NCBI RefSeq assembly: GCF_004366075.1
Contig: NZ_SODU01000001.1
Span: 1,485,154 to 1,549,153, forward strand
Direction of reading: 5' to 3'
DNA from: Kribbella pratensis
GTDB lineage: Bacteria > Actinomycetota > Actinomycetes > Propionibacteriales > Kribbellaceae
DNA: 64,000 nucleotides
Below, in pieces: positions 1 to 8,277 of the stretch. The notes beneath the pieces were generated by a model that was given only the letters and a program-made list of their open reading frames with translations, did not search any database and was not told the origin of the DNA. Positions within the stretch are counted from its first letter, which is position 1. Each line of letters opens with the position of its first letter. Both the position numbers and the translations under genes were made by a program.

Positions 1-40
1 GGCGCGGCGGGAAGTCGTTGGTGACGACCAGGACGGTCAT
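1..40 (-). CDS. N-terminus of a glycosyltransferase-like protein (cut by window edge)
   Basis: On the minus strand an ATG at 40-38 overlaps the stop codon of the M48 protease gene by ATGA and opens a frame running off the window. The visible residues are MTVLVVTNDFPPR, which match the usual start of family 4 glycosyltransferases: a first beta strand followed by a TNDFPP loop. Only 13 residues are visible, so the call rests on this signature and on the tight coupling with the gene upstream. The donor and acceptor cannot be guessed. Confidence 0.5.
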   Translation of the reverse strand, partial: MTVLVVTNDFPPR

Positions 41-1284
41 CGTCGAGCCAGCGGTGGGACCTTGCCGCCGTTCTCGGCGGCCCAGGCACGACCCATCGCG
101 ATCCGCTCCGGCGCGGTCGGGTGGCTGGCGAACATCCAGTACCGCCAGGCGCTCGGGTCGAGTCCCGAGATGTTCCGGACGGCGAGGTCGTGCTGCATCG
201 CGACGAAGTCCTGCGGATCGTCCGTCAGGCGGAGCGAGTGGTAGTCGGCACGCGCCTCGATCTTGCGGCTCACCAGATTCTGGACAGGGCTCGCCAGCGT
301 GGTACCGGCCACGATCAGCGCGACCAAGACCGCCGTACGCCGCGGGTCCGCGATCCGGGCCCCGAGCAACAAGTACAGCACCGTGATGCCGAACGCCGTA
401 CCGAGCACGCCGATCAACGTGCCGTGCAGTACGTCGTCCTCGGCGGCGTGACCGAGCTCGTGCGCGACCACGAGCCGGACCTGCGCGGGCGGCGTGTCCT
501 TCAGGAGCGTGTCGTAGACGACCAGCCGACGGGTCGAGCCGAAGCCGGACACGTACGCGTTCAGGGCGGTGGTCCGCTTCGACGCGTCCGCGACCAGCAC
601 ATCCTTGAGCGGTACGCCGTCCTCGGCCGCGAGCTTCAGGAAGTCGTTGCGCTGGGCACCGGCCGGCATCGACGTGAAGTCGTTGAACCGCGGCTCGATC
701 AGCACCGGGTAGGCGAACGACACGCCCAGCACGAGCAGCGCTCCGGCGATTGCCCCGGGCAACCACCAGCCCTGGCGCCGGCGTTTCGCCAACCCCACCA
801 GGACAATCGCGAGTACCCCCACCCCGAGCGAGGTGATCGCCCAGTTCACGCCGCGGTCCCAGACCCACAACCGCCAGTTCTCCACGGACAACCCGTACTT
901 CAGGCTGACTCGCTGGGCGAGTACGTCGGTAGGCACGGTGAGCAGGTTGGTGATCAGGGCGATCCCGGCGACCGTGACCGGTACGGCGAGGAACCACCAG
1001 CGGATGCGCAGACCGTCGTACAACCGGCGACCCAGCGGGCTGAAGCCGATCACCAGCGGGACCACGACCGAGATGATCCAGGACGCCGTCGACCAGCGGA
1101 GGATCTCGTGCCGGAACGCGTTCTGGCGGGCGATCTCCGCGGCCGTGAAGTCCAGCGCGGCGTCCGGCTTCGGCAGGTCGATCAGGTGCCACGGCGTGGT
1201 GACCGCGATCGTGAAGACCAGCGCGAGCGCCAGCAGTCCACCCGCGGCGCGCGGCGCCCATGGACTGGAAGGTTTCTCAGGCAC
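37..1284 (-). CDS. M48 family membrane zinc metalloprotease (Ste24/CAAX-protease-like)
   Basis: Integral membrane metallopeptidase of 415 residues. The zinc motif HELGH lies at residues 275-279, inside VVAHELGHAAEDD. Hydrophobic segments occur near residues 14-31, 69-84, 97-116, 149-166, 173-195 and 290-310, the usual layout for Ste24/HtpX-type enzymes with a cytoplasmic-face active site. The C-terminal SHPTAPERIAM segment is also typical of the family. The GTG start at 1284 lies inside the end of the upstream gene (8-nt overlap), so the two are translationally coupled. The natural substrate is unknown; family members cleave prenylated or damaged membrane proteins. Confidence 0.85.
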   Translation of the reverse strand: MPEKPSSPWAPRAAGGLLALALVFTIAVTTPWHLIDLPKPDAALDFTAAEIARQNAFRHEILRWSTASWIISVVVPLVIGFSPLGRRLYDGLRIRWWFLAVPVTVAGIALITNLLTVPTDVLAQRVSLKYGLSVENWRLWVWDRGVNWAITSLGVGVLAIVLVGLAKRRRQGWWLPGAIAGALLVLGVSFAYPVLIEPRFNDFTSMPAGAQRNDFLKLAAEDGVPLKDVLVADASKRTTALNAYVSGFGSTRRLVVYDTLLKDTPPAQVRLVVAHELGHAAEDDVLHGTLIGVLGTAFGITVLYLLLGARIADPRRTAVLVALIVAGTTLASPVQNLVSRKIEARADYHSLRLTDDPQDFVAMQHDLAVRNISGLDPSAWRYWMFASHPTAPERIAMGRAWAAENGGKVPPLARR

Positions 1285-2761
1285 CGGCGAGCCGCTCGAG
1301 GTACTTCTGCCACTCCGCGACGAACTCGGCCTCGGTCATCCCGAGCACCGACTTGAACGCGTCCGGCAGCCCGGCCGAGGTCTTCGACGCGTGCACCGCC
1401 CGGTAGAACCTCACCAACTTGTCCTGTCCCTCGCGCTCGGCGATCAGCCTGCAGGCCAGCCACGCCGACTCGTACGCCTGCGGCAGCTCGGTCGCCGACG
1501 CCGCGAACGCCTCCGGGGTCGGCAAGGTGGCCGGCACCTTCCCCGCACGCACCGCCTTGAACAACTCCTTCGCCGCCGACTCGTCCTGCACGGGTACGGC
1601 GGTGAAGGCGACATAATCCGCGAAGCCTTCGGCGAGCCACAACGGCACCGGCGAAGCGGTCGCGGTCGACGCGACGTGCGTGGTCTCGTGGGTCAGCACG
1701 ATCCGCCGGCCCTGCTTGCCGAGCTCCTCGAACAGCTTCGGATTCGCGACGATCCGCACCGGCGCGCCGATGGCGGGCGTGTCCAGCTCGGCCATCGTGA
1801 CGGCGGCGATCTGGGTGTACGTGTTCGGCTGTGCGCCCAGGACACCTTCCATCTGGGTCTGTTTCGCGGGCAGGTAGACGACCACCTTCTGCCGCCAGCC
1901 CTTGCCCCACACCTTCGTCACCGACTCGACGGCCTTGTCGGCGACCGAAACGTAGCTTCTCGCCTCCGATTCCGAGTCGAGGCTGATCACCAGGCTGTGC
2001 TTGCCCTTGGCCAGGGCGATCGGGCCGAGCGCCCAGACCGGCCGACGCTGCCCCGCCACGAACCGCTCCGAGAACGAGGCGGCGTACGTCTTCCCGTCGC
2101 GGGTCACGAACGTCACCGGGAGGGTTTCGCGCGCGGGCTTCACGTCGTACCCGGAGAGCTGCCAGGAGACCTCGACCTGCGCCAGCCAGGACTGCGTCCC
2201 GCCGAGTTCGGCCTGCCGGTCCGGGGTCAGGGCAGCGCTGTCGTCGCTCACGTAGCGTAGCTGGAAGGTACCGAGCGGGAGCGTGCTGAGATTGCTGAAG
2301 ATCGTCCGCGCGCTGGCCCGGAACGCCGTGGCCTTCGGGTCGATGGTGTTCAGGAACTCGGTACGGTCCTCGTTCTCGACCGCGTCGGTCATCTTCTGCA
2401 GCACCGCCTCACCGGCGACCGCCCGCTGTACGCCGGCCTGGGCCTGATCGGGCGTGGTCGGCGAGGACTGCGACGGCTGGTGCGCTGCGACGCCGTTCGG
2501 GTCGGCCGGGGCGTTGGCGATGTGTTCGAGCCCGGCGTACCCGGCACCGGCGACCAGGCAGACAGCGACACCGAGCGCGATCTTCTTCAGGATCGGCGCG
2601 AACGGCGGGCGCTGCGGACCGTCGGGGTACGACTCCGACAGGTGATCGAGCGGCTCCTCAGCGTCACTGGCCGACGGGATCACCGGCAGCGGAACCGTAT
2701 CGCCGTGCTCGTCGATCACCTCGGCCCCTCGCTGCTCACCTGCCCCAGTCAGGCGGGACAC
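1277..2761 (-). CDS. membrane-anchored putative gluzincin metallopeptidase (peptidase MA-like)
   Basis: A 494-residue protein with an acidic cytoplasmic N-terminus, one transmembrane helix at about residues 57-80 (KIALGVAVCLVAGAGYAGL) and a large extracytoplasmic part. The second half carries HETTH at residues 358-362 followed by WLAEGFADYVAF, the HExxH plus downstream Glu arrangement of peptidase-MA-like gluzincins. The middle region (about 110-330) resembles the NTF2-like domains often found before this peptidase. The GTG start has a strong GGAGGAGG ribosome site just upstream. It overlaps and probably co-expresses with the M48 gene. Whether it is an active protease is untested; the motif is complete. 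Confidence 0.7.
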   Translation of the reverse strand: MSRLTGAGEQRGAEVIDEHGDTVPLPVIPSASDAEEPLDHLSESYPDGPQRPPFAPILKKIALGVAVCLVAGAGYAGLEHIANAPADPNGVAAHQPSQSSPTTPDQAQAGVQRAVAGEAVLQKMTDAVENEDRTEFLNTIDPKATAFRASARTIFSNLSTLPLGTFQLRYVSDDSAALTPDRQAELGGTQSWLAQVEVSWQLSGYDVKPARETLPVTFVTRDGKTYAASFSERFVAGQRRPVWALGPIALAKGKHSLVISLDSESEARSYVSVADKAVESVTKVWGKGWRQKVVVYLPAKQTQMEGVLGAQPNTYTQIAAVTMAELDTPAIGAPVRIVANPKLFEELGKQGRRIVLTHETTHVASTATASPVPLWLAEGFADYVAFTAVPVQDESAAKELFKAVRAGKVPATLPTPEAFAASATELPQAYESAWLACRLIAEREGQDKLVRFYRAVHASKTSAGLPDAFKSVLGMTEAEFVAEWQKYLERLAGA

Positions 2762-2799
2762 CCGGCCTCCTCCGACACTACGGCATCACCGTGAAACGG

Positions 2800-2829
2800 A
2801 TCGGCTCCGGGGAGAACCCCGGAGCCGAT
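2800..2829 (-). terminator. intrinsic terminator after the NlpC/P60 gene
   Basis: A perfect 13-bp stem (2800-2812 with 2817-2829) with a 4-nt loop lies 20 nt beyond the NlpC/P60 stop codon, followed on the minus strand by GTTTCA. It separates that gene from the metalloprotease pair downstream. Confidence 0.8.
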
Positions 2830-2849
2830 GAGCATGTCAACGTCGCAGG

Positions 2850-3911
2850 TCAGCCCGGACGGACCGCGGTGTTGTACGGGTTCTCGTCGAGCGGGGCGAT
2901 CTCCACGCTCTTACCCGGACGGGGAGCGTGCACGATCCGGCCGTTGCCGAGGTAGATGCCGACGTGGCTGATCGGGCTGAAGAAGAAGACCAGGTCGCCC
3001 GGCATGAGCTCGGACTTGCTGACCCGGCGGCCCTCGCCGGCCTGCGCCTTCGACGAGTGCGAGAGGGAAACGCCGGCCTTGCCCCAGGCGTACATGGTCA
3101 GGCCCGAGCAGTCGTACGAGTTGGGACCTGCGGCGCCCCAGACGTAGGAGTCACCGAGCTGGGACAGGGCGGCGTTGATCGCGATCTTCGCGCGGCCACT
3201 GGCCGGAACGTTCGGCAGGTTCTTGTCATCGCCGGTCCGGTCGCCGTCACGGGTCGGGCGCTGCTTGCGCGCCTCCTCCGCCTCCTTGGCGTTCTCTTCC
3301 TCGATCCGCTTGCGCTCGGCGTCGCTGAGCTTGTCGAGCACCTTCTGGGCGGCGTCGAGCTTGGACTGGAGCTGAGCCTTGAGCGCGTCCTGCTTCGCCT
3401 GCACGGCCTGCAGCGCGGCCAGCTCGGTCTGTGCGCTCGCCTGCAGGTCGGTCAGCTTGCCCTGCGCGACCTGGTAGCGACGCAGCGCCGAGTTCTGCTG
3501 GCCGGCGAAGGCCTGCGCGGTGGACGCCTGGCTGAGGAACTGGTCGGGGTTGCTCGACAGCAACAGCTGCGCCGTCGTGGAGATGCCCGAGGTCTGGTAG
3601 CCGGCCACCGCGAGGGAGCCGATCTGCCGCTTCACCGAGTCCACCTGGGCCTGCTGCTTGGCGATACCGGCCTGCAGGGCCTTCACCCGGGCGGACGACG
3701 CGGTGATCTGCCCGCGTAGGTCGTTGGCCGACTCACCTGCCTCTTCGGCCTGGTGCTGGAGCGTGGCGATCTGCTGCTTCGCCTGCTCCAGAGTGGGCTT
3801 CGGGTCGGCGTCCGCCGCTCCCTGGATGAAGATCACTCCCGCGACGACAGCGGTGCTGGTGATGGCGGCGAGGGCGATTCCCCTGGTGCGGTTGATGCGT
3901 CCGATGGACAC
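2850..3911 (-). CDS. secreted NlpC/P60 family peptidoglycan endopeptidase (RipA-like)
   Basis: A 353-residue exported cell-wall hydrolase. The N-terminus (VSIGRINRTRGIALAAITST) is a signal peptide ending near ADADPK. Residues about 35-215 form a long coiled coil rich in A, Q, K and E, then a charged linker, and the last 109 residues are the NlpC/P60 domain. The catalytic Cys is in YDCSGL (about residue 270) and the His in ISHVGIY (about residue 319). This is the architecture of actinobacterial RipA-type enzymes that cut peptide stems, with the coiled coil acting as regulator. GTG at 3911 was chosen because AGAGGAAGGGA precedes it at proper distance; an upstream ATG at 3980 would add 23 non-conserved residues. 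Confidence 0.88.
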   Translation of the reverse strand: MSIGRINRTRGIALAAITSTAVVAGVIFIQGAADADPKPTLEQAKQQIATLQHQAEEAGESANDLRGQITASSARVKALQAGIAKQQAQVDSVKRQIGSLAVAGYQTSGISTTAQLLLSSNPDQFLSQASTAQAFAGQQNSALRRYQVAQGKLTDLQASAQTELAALQAVQAKQDALKAQLQSKLDAAQKVLDKLSDAERKRIEEENAKEAEEARKQRPTRDGDRTGDDKNLPNVPASGRAKIAINAALSQLGDSYVWGAAGPNSYDCSGLTMYAWGKAGVSLSHSSKAQAGEGRRVSKSELMPGDLVFFFSPISHVGIYLGNGRIVHAPRPGKSVEIAPLDENPYNTAVRPG

Positions 3912-4124
3912 AGCCCGGTCGGTCCCTTCCTCTGCTCGCGCCGTCCCCGTTGACCAGGCCTGCCGCGGACAGCTGTCCACGGATCCGCCGGATCACTCCC
4001 TCGGCTTGCTGCTGCCCGGTCGGCCGGAGCGGCCGACACCCTGAGGCAACGAGAGGTAACAGTAGTGACCGTTTCGTGACCAGTGCAATTCGCCCCTCGG
4101 GTTTGATCCAAAATTTACGAAGGA

Positions 4125-4382
4125 TCACCCTGACCCAACGGCCGTTTCGTCTTCTCCGGCAGGCGATTCGGCAGCAATGTCCGGCTCGACACTACTGACC
4201 GCGTGCACGAGGCGCAGCGGTGGGACCAGGCCCGAGTCCGCGAGCGCGTCCAGGGCGGCCTTCTCGTCGTCGTCGATGCGCAGGCTGCCGGACCGTTCCT
4301 CCGAGAATCCGAGCACCACCGTGACGACGCAGTCCTGGCACCCCGGGCCCTTCATCACACAAGCGTCGCAGTCGATCAGCAC
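4125..4382 (-). CDS. small conserved actinobacterial protein with an N-terminal CxxC-like cluster
   Basis: An 85-residue protein starting VLIDCDACVMKGPGCQDCVV, with four cysteines in the first 18 residues (CDAC then CQDC), which could bind metal. The rest is acidic and predicted helical (DDEKAALDALADSGLVPPLRLV). Similar proteins sit next to NlpC/P60 genes in other actinomycetes, from memory of their gene order; no function is established. GTG at 4382 is preferred because GGAGGA lies five bases upstream. Confidence 0.6.
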   Translation of the reverse strand: MLIDCDACVMKGPGCQDCVVTVVLGFSEERSGSLRIDDDEKAALDALADSGLVPPLRLVHAVSSVEPDIAAESPAGEDETAVGSG

Positions 4383-4474
4383 AACATCCTCCAAGTGGGG
4401 AAGCACCCGGACTTGCATCCGGCTGAGAAGGACGCTAGAGAACCCCGCCGACAGTTTTTGTTGCCCGCCAGGGC

Positions 4475-5782
4475 CTACGTGCGTGCGATGCGTGCGGTCA
4501 GGCTGCTCGCGGACAGTGCGCGGGCGCCGAGTTTGATGATGCTTTCGGCAACCTCACGGTCGGTGGAGACGACCACCACCGGGCGGCCGGGAGGCTCGGC
4601 GCGGACCAGTTGCCGGATCACCTCGTCGGCGATCACCCCGGCCGGACTGAACCGCACACGCACACCACGCGGTGGATTCAGCTGCACCGGCCCCGACAGT
4701 TCGGCGCCGTCGAACACCACAGTGACCTCGATCCGGCGTTGCGCGACCAGTGCACCCAGAGCTGTGACGAGTCGCTGACGCTGCGAGTGCAACGGCGAGT
4801 TCGGCCAGGCGGTCTTCGTCACGTTGTAGCCGTCGATGATCAGATGCACCTGCGGCAACGCCAGCAGTTCGTCGAACAACGCCGGGTCGTCCTCAGGCGC
4901 CGTACGTCCGACCGGGGCCGCGTCGGGCTCGGAGCCGGCCACGGTGTCCGCCGGACGGAGCTCTCCCCCGGGCGGCAACGCCAGCTCGCGGCGCAGGCCG
5001 CTCGCTGCCTCGAGCACCGTGTCGAGCAACAGCCGGGTGCGCGTCGACGCGAGCTCCCGCTCCTGTCCCGCCGTACGCCGGGCCGCGTGCTCGACCGCTT
5101 CCAGTTCGGTGATCCGGGTGCGGAGCTTGCGCAGTTCACGCTCGACTTCGGCACGTGCCGCGTCGACGCGTTCGTCGGCGCTCTCGGCCTCTTTGGTGCG
5201 TTGCTCGACCTCGGTCTGCAGGCCGGTGATCCGCTGCCGTGCCTCGTTGAGCTTGCGCCGGAGCGTGACGTTCTCGGCCTTGAGCTCGTTGACCTGTTCA
5301 CGAAGCCGTTCGCGGACCTGCCGGGTCTCGGTGCGCGCCTGGTCGAGCTGGTCGGCGAGCCGGTTGACGGCTTCCTCGTCGGCGCGCGGATTCTCCACCG
5401 GGACCTGGGCGGCCGCGGCGACGCGCTGCTCCCAGTCGTCCGGGCGCAGCAGGTACGCGAGCGCGGCGACCTCCACCGGATCCGCGGCCGGTACGGCGAC
5501 ACCGTCGGCCACCGCATCGCCGAGCTCCGGGTGCTCCCGCCGTACCTCGAACGCGGTGAGCCGGCGGAAGTGGTCGTCGGTCTCCAGGATCGGCCCGAGC
5601 ACCGAGGCGGACAGCTTCGCCCGCTTCGCCGGCGCGAAACTGGCGAACCGGCGCAGCGGCGCGGGGATGTCGGACGCGGGCAGCTGGCCGAGTGCGTGCG
5701 CGGCGAGGGTCAGGACGCGTTGCCGGACCGGTTCAGGCAAAGTCGTAGCGGCGGAGCTCGCGGCGGTGCCGGCCTCAGTCAC
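4475..5782 (-). CDS. NYN (PIN-like) domain RNA-binding/nuclease protein with central coiled coil
   Basis: A 435-residue protein with an N-terminal helical region (PEPVRQRVLTLAAHAL), a long coiled coil at about residues 150-260 (many EL, RE and LR heptads) and a C-terminal NYN domain from about residue 310. The NYN domain shows HLIIDGYNVTK with the first acidic residue, VVFDGAEL, and VVVSTDREVAE, which fit the PIN-like acidic site used to cut RNA. Proteins of this type are conserved in actinomycetes beside NlpC/P60 genes. The start is uncertain: GTG at 5782 gives a compact N-terminus, while GTG at 5836 adds 18 residues and neither has a strong ribosome site. Confidence 0.78.
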   Translation of the reverse strand: MTEAGTAASSAATTLPEPVRQRVLTLAAHALGQLPASDIPAPLRRFASFAPAKRAKLSASVLGPILETDDHFRRLTAFEVRREHPELGDAVADGVAVPAADPVEVAALAYLLRPDDWEQRVAAAAQVPVENPRADEEAVNRLADQLDQARTETRQVRERLREQVNELKAENVTLRRKLNEARQRITGLQTEVEQRTKEAESADERVDAARAEVERELRKLRTRITELEAVEHAARRTAGQERELASTRTRLLLDTVLEAASGLRRELALPPGGELRPADTVAGSEPDAAPVGRTAPEDDPALFDELLALPQVHLIIDGYNVTKTAWPNSPLHSQRQRLVTALGALVAQRRIEVTVVFDGAELSGPVQLNPPRGVRVRFSPAGVIADEVIRQLVRAEPPGRPVVVVSTDREVAESIIKLGARALSASSLTARIART

Positions 5783-5956
5783 CGGTCCGCAGTCCGGCCG
5801 GAACGATGAGCTGGCTGGGCCAGTGACGCAGACCACAGCGAACGGGCATCCGGCCCGGAATCGCGGTGATCGCCTGTGTACGCATACAGAGAGCCTAGTC
5901 GACTCGCAGGCGTGTCACCTGCGGAATTGTCGGTGGCGGCTCTTAGCGTCGTGGCC

Positions 5957-7762
5957 ATGACCAGCCCAGCGCATGCGCCGGCCCAGGATTCCGGAGCGCA
6001 TCCGTTGCTGCCGATCCGCGGTGTGCAGCACAGCTTCGACGACCTGGGGACGCCGTTGCGGGACGTCACGTTCTGCGTCGTCGACCTGGAGACCACGGGC
6101 AATCCGCCGGGCGAGGGCGGTATCACCGAGATCGGCGCGGTCAAGGTGCGGGCCGGCGAGGTGATCGGCGAGTTCCAGACGCTGGTGAACCCGTCGGAGT
6201 CGATCCCGCCGTTCATCGCCGTACTGACCGGCATCACGAACGGGATGGTTGCCACGTCCCCCCGGATCGAGTCGGTGCTGCCCGCGTTCCTGGAGTTCGC
6301 GCGAGGCTGCGTGATGGTCGCCCACAACGCGCCGTTCGACATGGGCTTCCTGAAACACGAGAGCCTGGTGCACGGGTACGACTGGCCCGACTTCGCGGTC
6401 GTCGACACGGCGCTGCTGGCGCGTCGCGTGATTACCCCGGACGAGGCGCCGAACTGCAAACTCGGCACGCTGGCCAAGCTGTTCCGGACCACGACCACGC
6501 CGAACCACCGCGCACTGTCCGACGCCCGCGCCACCGTCGACGTGCTGCACGGGCTGTTCGAGCGGGTCGGGTCGTTGGGCGTGCAAACGGTGGAGGACCT
6601 GCAGACGTTCTCGTCGCGGGTCGCGCCGGCCGTCCGGGCCAAGCGCCACCTGGCCGAGTCGTTGCCGCACGCACCGGGTGTGTACCTGTTCACCGACGAC
6701 CGCGGCGAGGTGCTGTACGTCGGGAAGTCCAAGGACCTGCGCACGCGGGTCCGCTCGTACTTCACCGCCTCCGAGACCAGGAACCGGATCGGCGAGATGG
6801 TCGGCATCGCGACGGCCGTCCGCGGGATCGAGTGCGGGACGCCGCTGGAGGCCGAGGTACGGGAGCTGCGGCTGATCGCGGAGCACAAACCGCGGTACAA
6901 CCGGCGGTCCAAGTTCCCGGAGCGGCAGCACTGGCTGAAGGTCACGGTCGAACCGTTTCCGCGGTTGTCGCTGGTCAAACAGGTGCGCGACGACGACGCC
7001 GGGTACCTCGGGCCGTTCAGCTCGCGGAAGACGGCCGAGCGGGCGATGGCCGCGCTGCACGAGGCGTTCCCGATCCGGCAGTGCACCGCGCGGATGTCCA
7101 GGCACCCGCAGTTGTCGCCGTGCGTGCTGGCCGAGATGGGTCGCTGCGTCGCGCCCTGCGACGGGCGGATCTCGATGGATTCGTACGGCGAGTTCGTCGA
7201 GGCGCTGCGGTCGGCGCTGACCGTGGACCCGACACCCGTGGTGGACGCGCTCGACCGGCGGATCGACGTCCTGTCCGCGGACGAGCGGTTCGAGGACGCC
7301 GCGGTCCATCGGGACCGGCTGAGCGCGTTCGTGCGGAGCTCGGCGCGGATGCAGCGGATGGCGTCGCTCACTGGATGCGCCGAGATCTGTGCCGCCAGGC
7401 GCACCGACGACGGCGGCTGGGAGTTGCACGTGATCCGGCGCGGGCGACTGGCGGCGGCCGGGTTCAGCCCGCGTGGGACCGACCCGCGGCCGCATCTGGA
7501 GATGCTGCGCGCTTCGGCCGAGACGGTGCTGCCCGGGATCGGGCCGGTCGCGGCGGCGTCACCGGAGGAGATCGAGCTGATCCTGCGCTGGCTCGAGCTC
7601 CCGGGCATCCGCCTGGTCGAGATGGACGGCACCTGGACCTGCCCGGTCGGCGGCGCCGGGCGGCACCTCACGCGCCTCGACAACTCGCACACCGACAACC
7701 ACAAGCACCCCACCGAACGTCGCCGCAACCTCCGCCCGCTGGGCCCTGCTCGGGTTGGTTAG
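5957..7762 (+). CDS. DEDDh exonuclease fused to a GIY-YIG (UvrC/Cho-like) nuclease
   Basis: A 601-residue fusion. Residues about 35-200 are a DnaQ-like 3'-5' exonuclease: FCVVDLETTG (first Asp and Glu), AHNAPFDMGFL (Asp) and HRALSDARAT (His and Asp). Residues about 230-320 are a GIY-YIG domain (APGVYLFTDDRGEVLYVGKSKDL) as in UvrC and Cho, followed by a UvrC-like region with cysteines at CTARM and CVAPC. The fusion is widespread in actinomycetes and is assumed to act in DNA repair or processing. ATG at 5957 follows TAGCGT (5944-5949) by seven bases with no ribosome site, suggesting a leaderless transcript. It is divergent from the NYN gene. Confidence 0.87.
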   Translation: MTSPAHAPAQDSGAHPLLPIRGVQHSFDDLGTPLRDVTFCVVDLETTGNPPGEGGITEIGAVKVRAGEVIGEFQTLVNPSESIPPFIAVLTGITNGMVATSPRIESVLPAFLEFARGCVMVAHNAPFDMGFLKHESLVHGYDWPDFAVVDTALLARRVITPDEAPNCKLGTLAKLFRTTTTPNHRALSDARATVDVLHGLFERVGSLGVQTVEDLQTFSSRVAPAVRAKRHLAESLPHAPGVYLFTDDRGEVLYVGKSKDLRTRVRSYFTASETRNRIGEMVGIATAVRGIECGTPLEAEVRELRLIAEHKPRYNRRSKFPERQHWLKVTVEPFPRLSLVKQVRDDDAGYLGPFSSRKTAERAMAALHEAFPIRQCTARMSRHPQLSPCVLAEMGRCVAPCDGRISMDSYGEFVEALRSALTVDPTPVVDALDRRIDVLSADERFEDAAVHRDRLSAFVRSSARMQRMASLTGCAEICAARRTDDGGWELHVIRRGRLAAAGFSPRGTDPRPHLEMLRASAETVLPGIGPVAAASPEEIELILRWLELPGIRLVEMDGTWTCPVGGAGRHLTRLDNSHTDNHKHPTERRRNLRPLGPARVG

Positions 7763-7857
7763 GCCTCGACGACGGCGACGGCGGTGCGGCGCCTCGGCCA
7801 CACTATGCTTCGGCCCATTGAGGTGTGAGTTCTGGACGGGTGTTAGGAGAGGACGGC

Positions 7858-8145
7858 ATGGTCACCGCGATCGTGTTCATCAAGGCCGACGTCGCACGGA
7901 TCCCTGAGGTCGCCGAGCAGGTGGCGGCCATCGACGGCGTCAGCGAGGTGTACTCCGTGACCGGCGGGCTCGACCTGATCGCCCTCGTCCGGGTCGCGCG
8001 GCACGACGACCTGGCCACCGTCATCCCCGAGCACGTCAACCGGGTCCCGGGGGTGCTGAGCACCGAGACGCACATCGCGTTCCGCGCCTACTCGAGCCAC
8101 GACCTGGAAGCCGCCTTCAGCCTGGGCCAGGAGGACGGGATCTAG
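7858..8145 (+). CDS. stand-alone Lrp/AsnC ligand-binding (RAM) domain protein
   Basis: A 95-residue protein made only of the alpha/beta ligand-binding domain of Lrp/AsnC regulators (VTAIVFIKADVARIPEVAEQVAAIDGV, then GGLDLIALVRV). The DNA-binding helix-turn-helix is absent. Such stand-alone RAM domains bind amino acids and assemble into rings or mixed oligomers with full-length regulators. GGAGAGGA precedes the ATG. It follows the exonuclease gene in the same direction; a role in sensing amino acids is inference from the family. Confidence 0.85.
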   Translation: MVTAIVFIKADVARIPEVAEQVAAIDGVSEVYSVTGGLDLIALVRVARHDDLATVIPEHVNRVPGVLSTETHIAFRAYSSHDLEAAFSLGQEDGI

Positions 8146-8202
8146 TTCCTCTGGGACTGACTTTCCGATCCGACTGACACGAGCTGAAGTTACGGTGAAT
8201 AC

Positions 8203-8277
8203 ATGAACGTCCGGGGTCAGTTTCTTGCCGAGCAGGTCCGCGCCTTCGCGCCGGTGCCGAAGCGAGGACGCGGATGA
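8203..8277 (+). CDS. 24-codon leader peptide coupled to the DUF2510 membrane protein
   Basis: A small frame (ATG at 8203, 24 residues, MNVRGQFLAEQVRAFAPVPK then RGRG) ends in TGA that overlaps the start of the next gene as ATGA (8274-8277). TACGGT at 8191-8196 sits six bases before its ATG, as in a leaderless actinobacterial promoter. The peptide is basic and unlike known proteins. Coupled translation could set expression of the downstream gene. No homology supports it; the case rests on the promoter spacing and the stop-start overlap. Confidence 0.4.
   Translation: MNVRGQFLAEQVRAFAPVPKRGRG

Noticed and set aside
3912..4124. Possible c-di-AMP (ydaO) riboswitch upstream of the NlpC/P60 gene
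   Set aside because: The position would fit, but none of the conserved ydaO blocks is readable. The GGTCAC direct repeat there is too weak to annotate.
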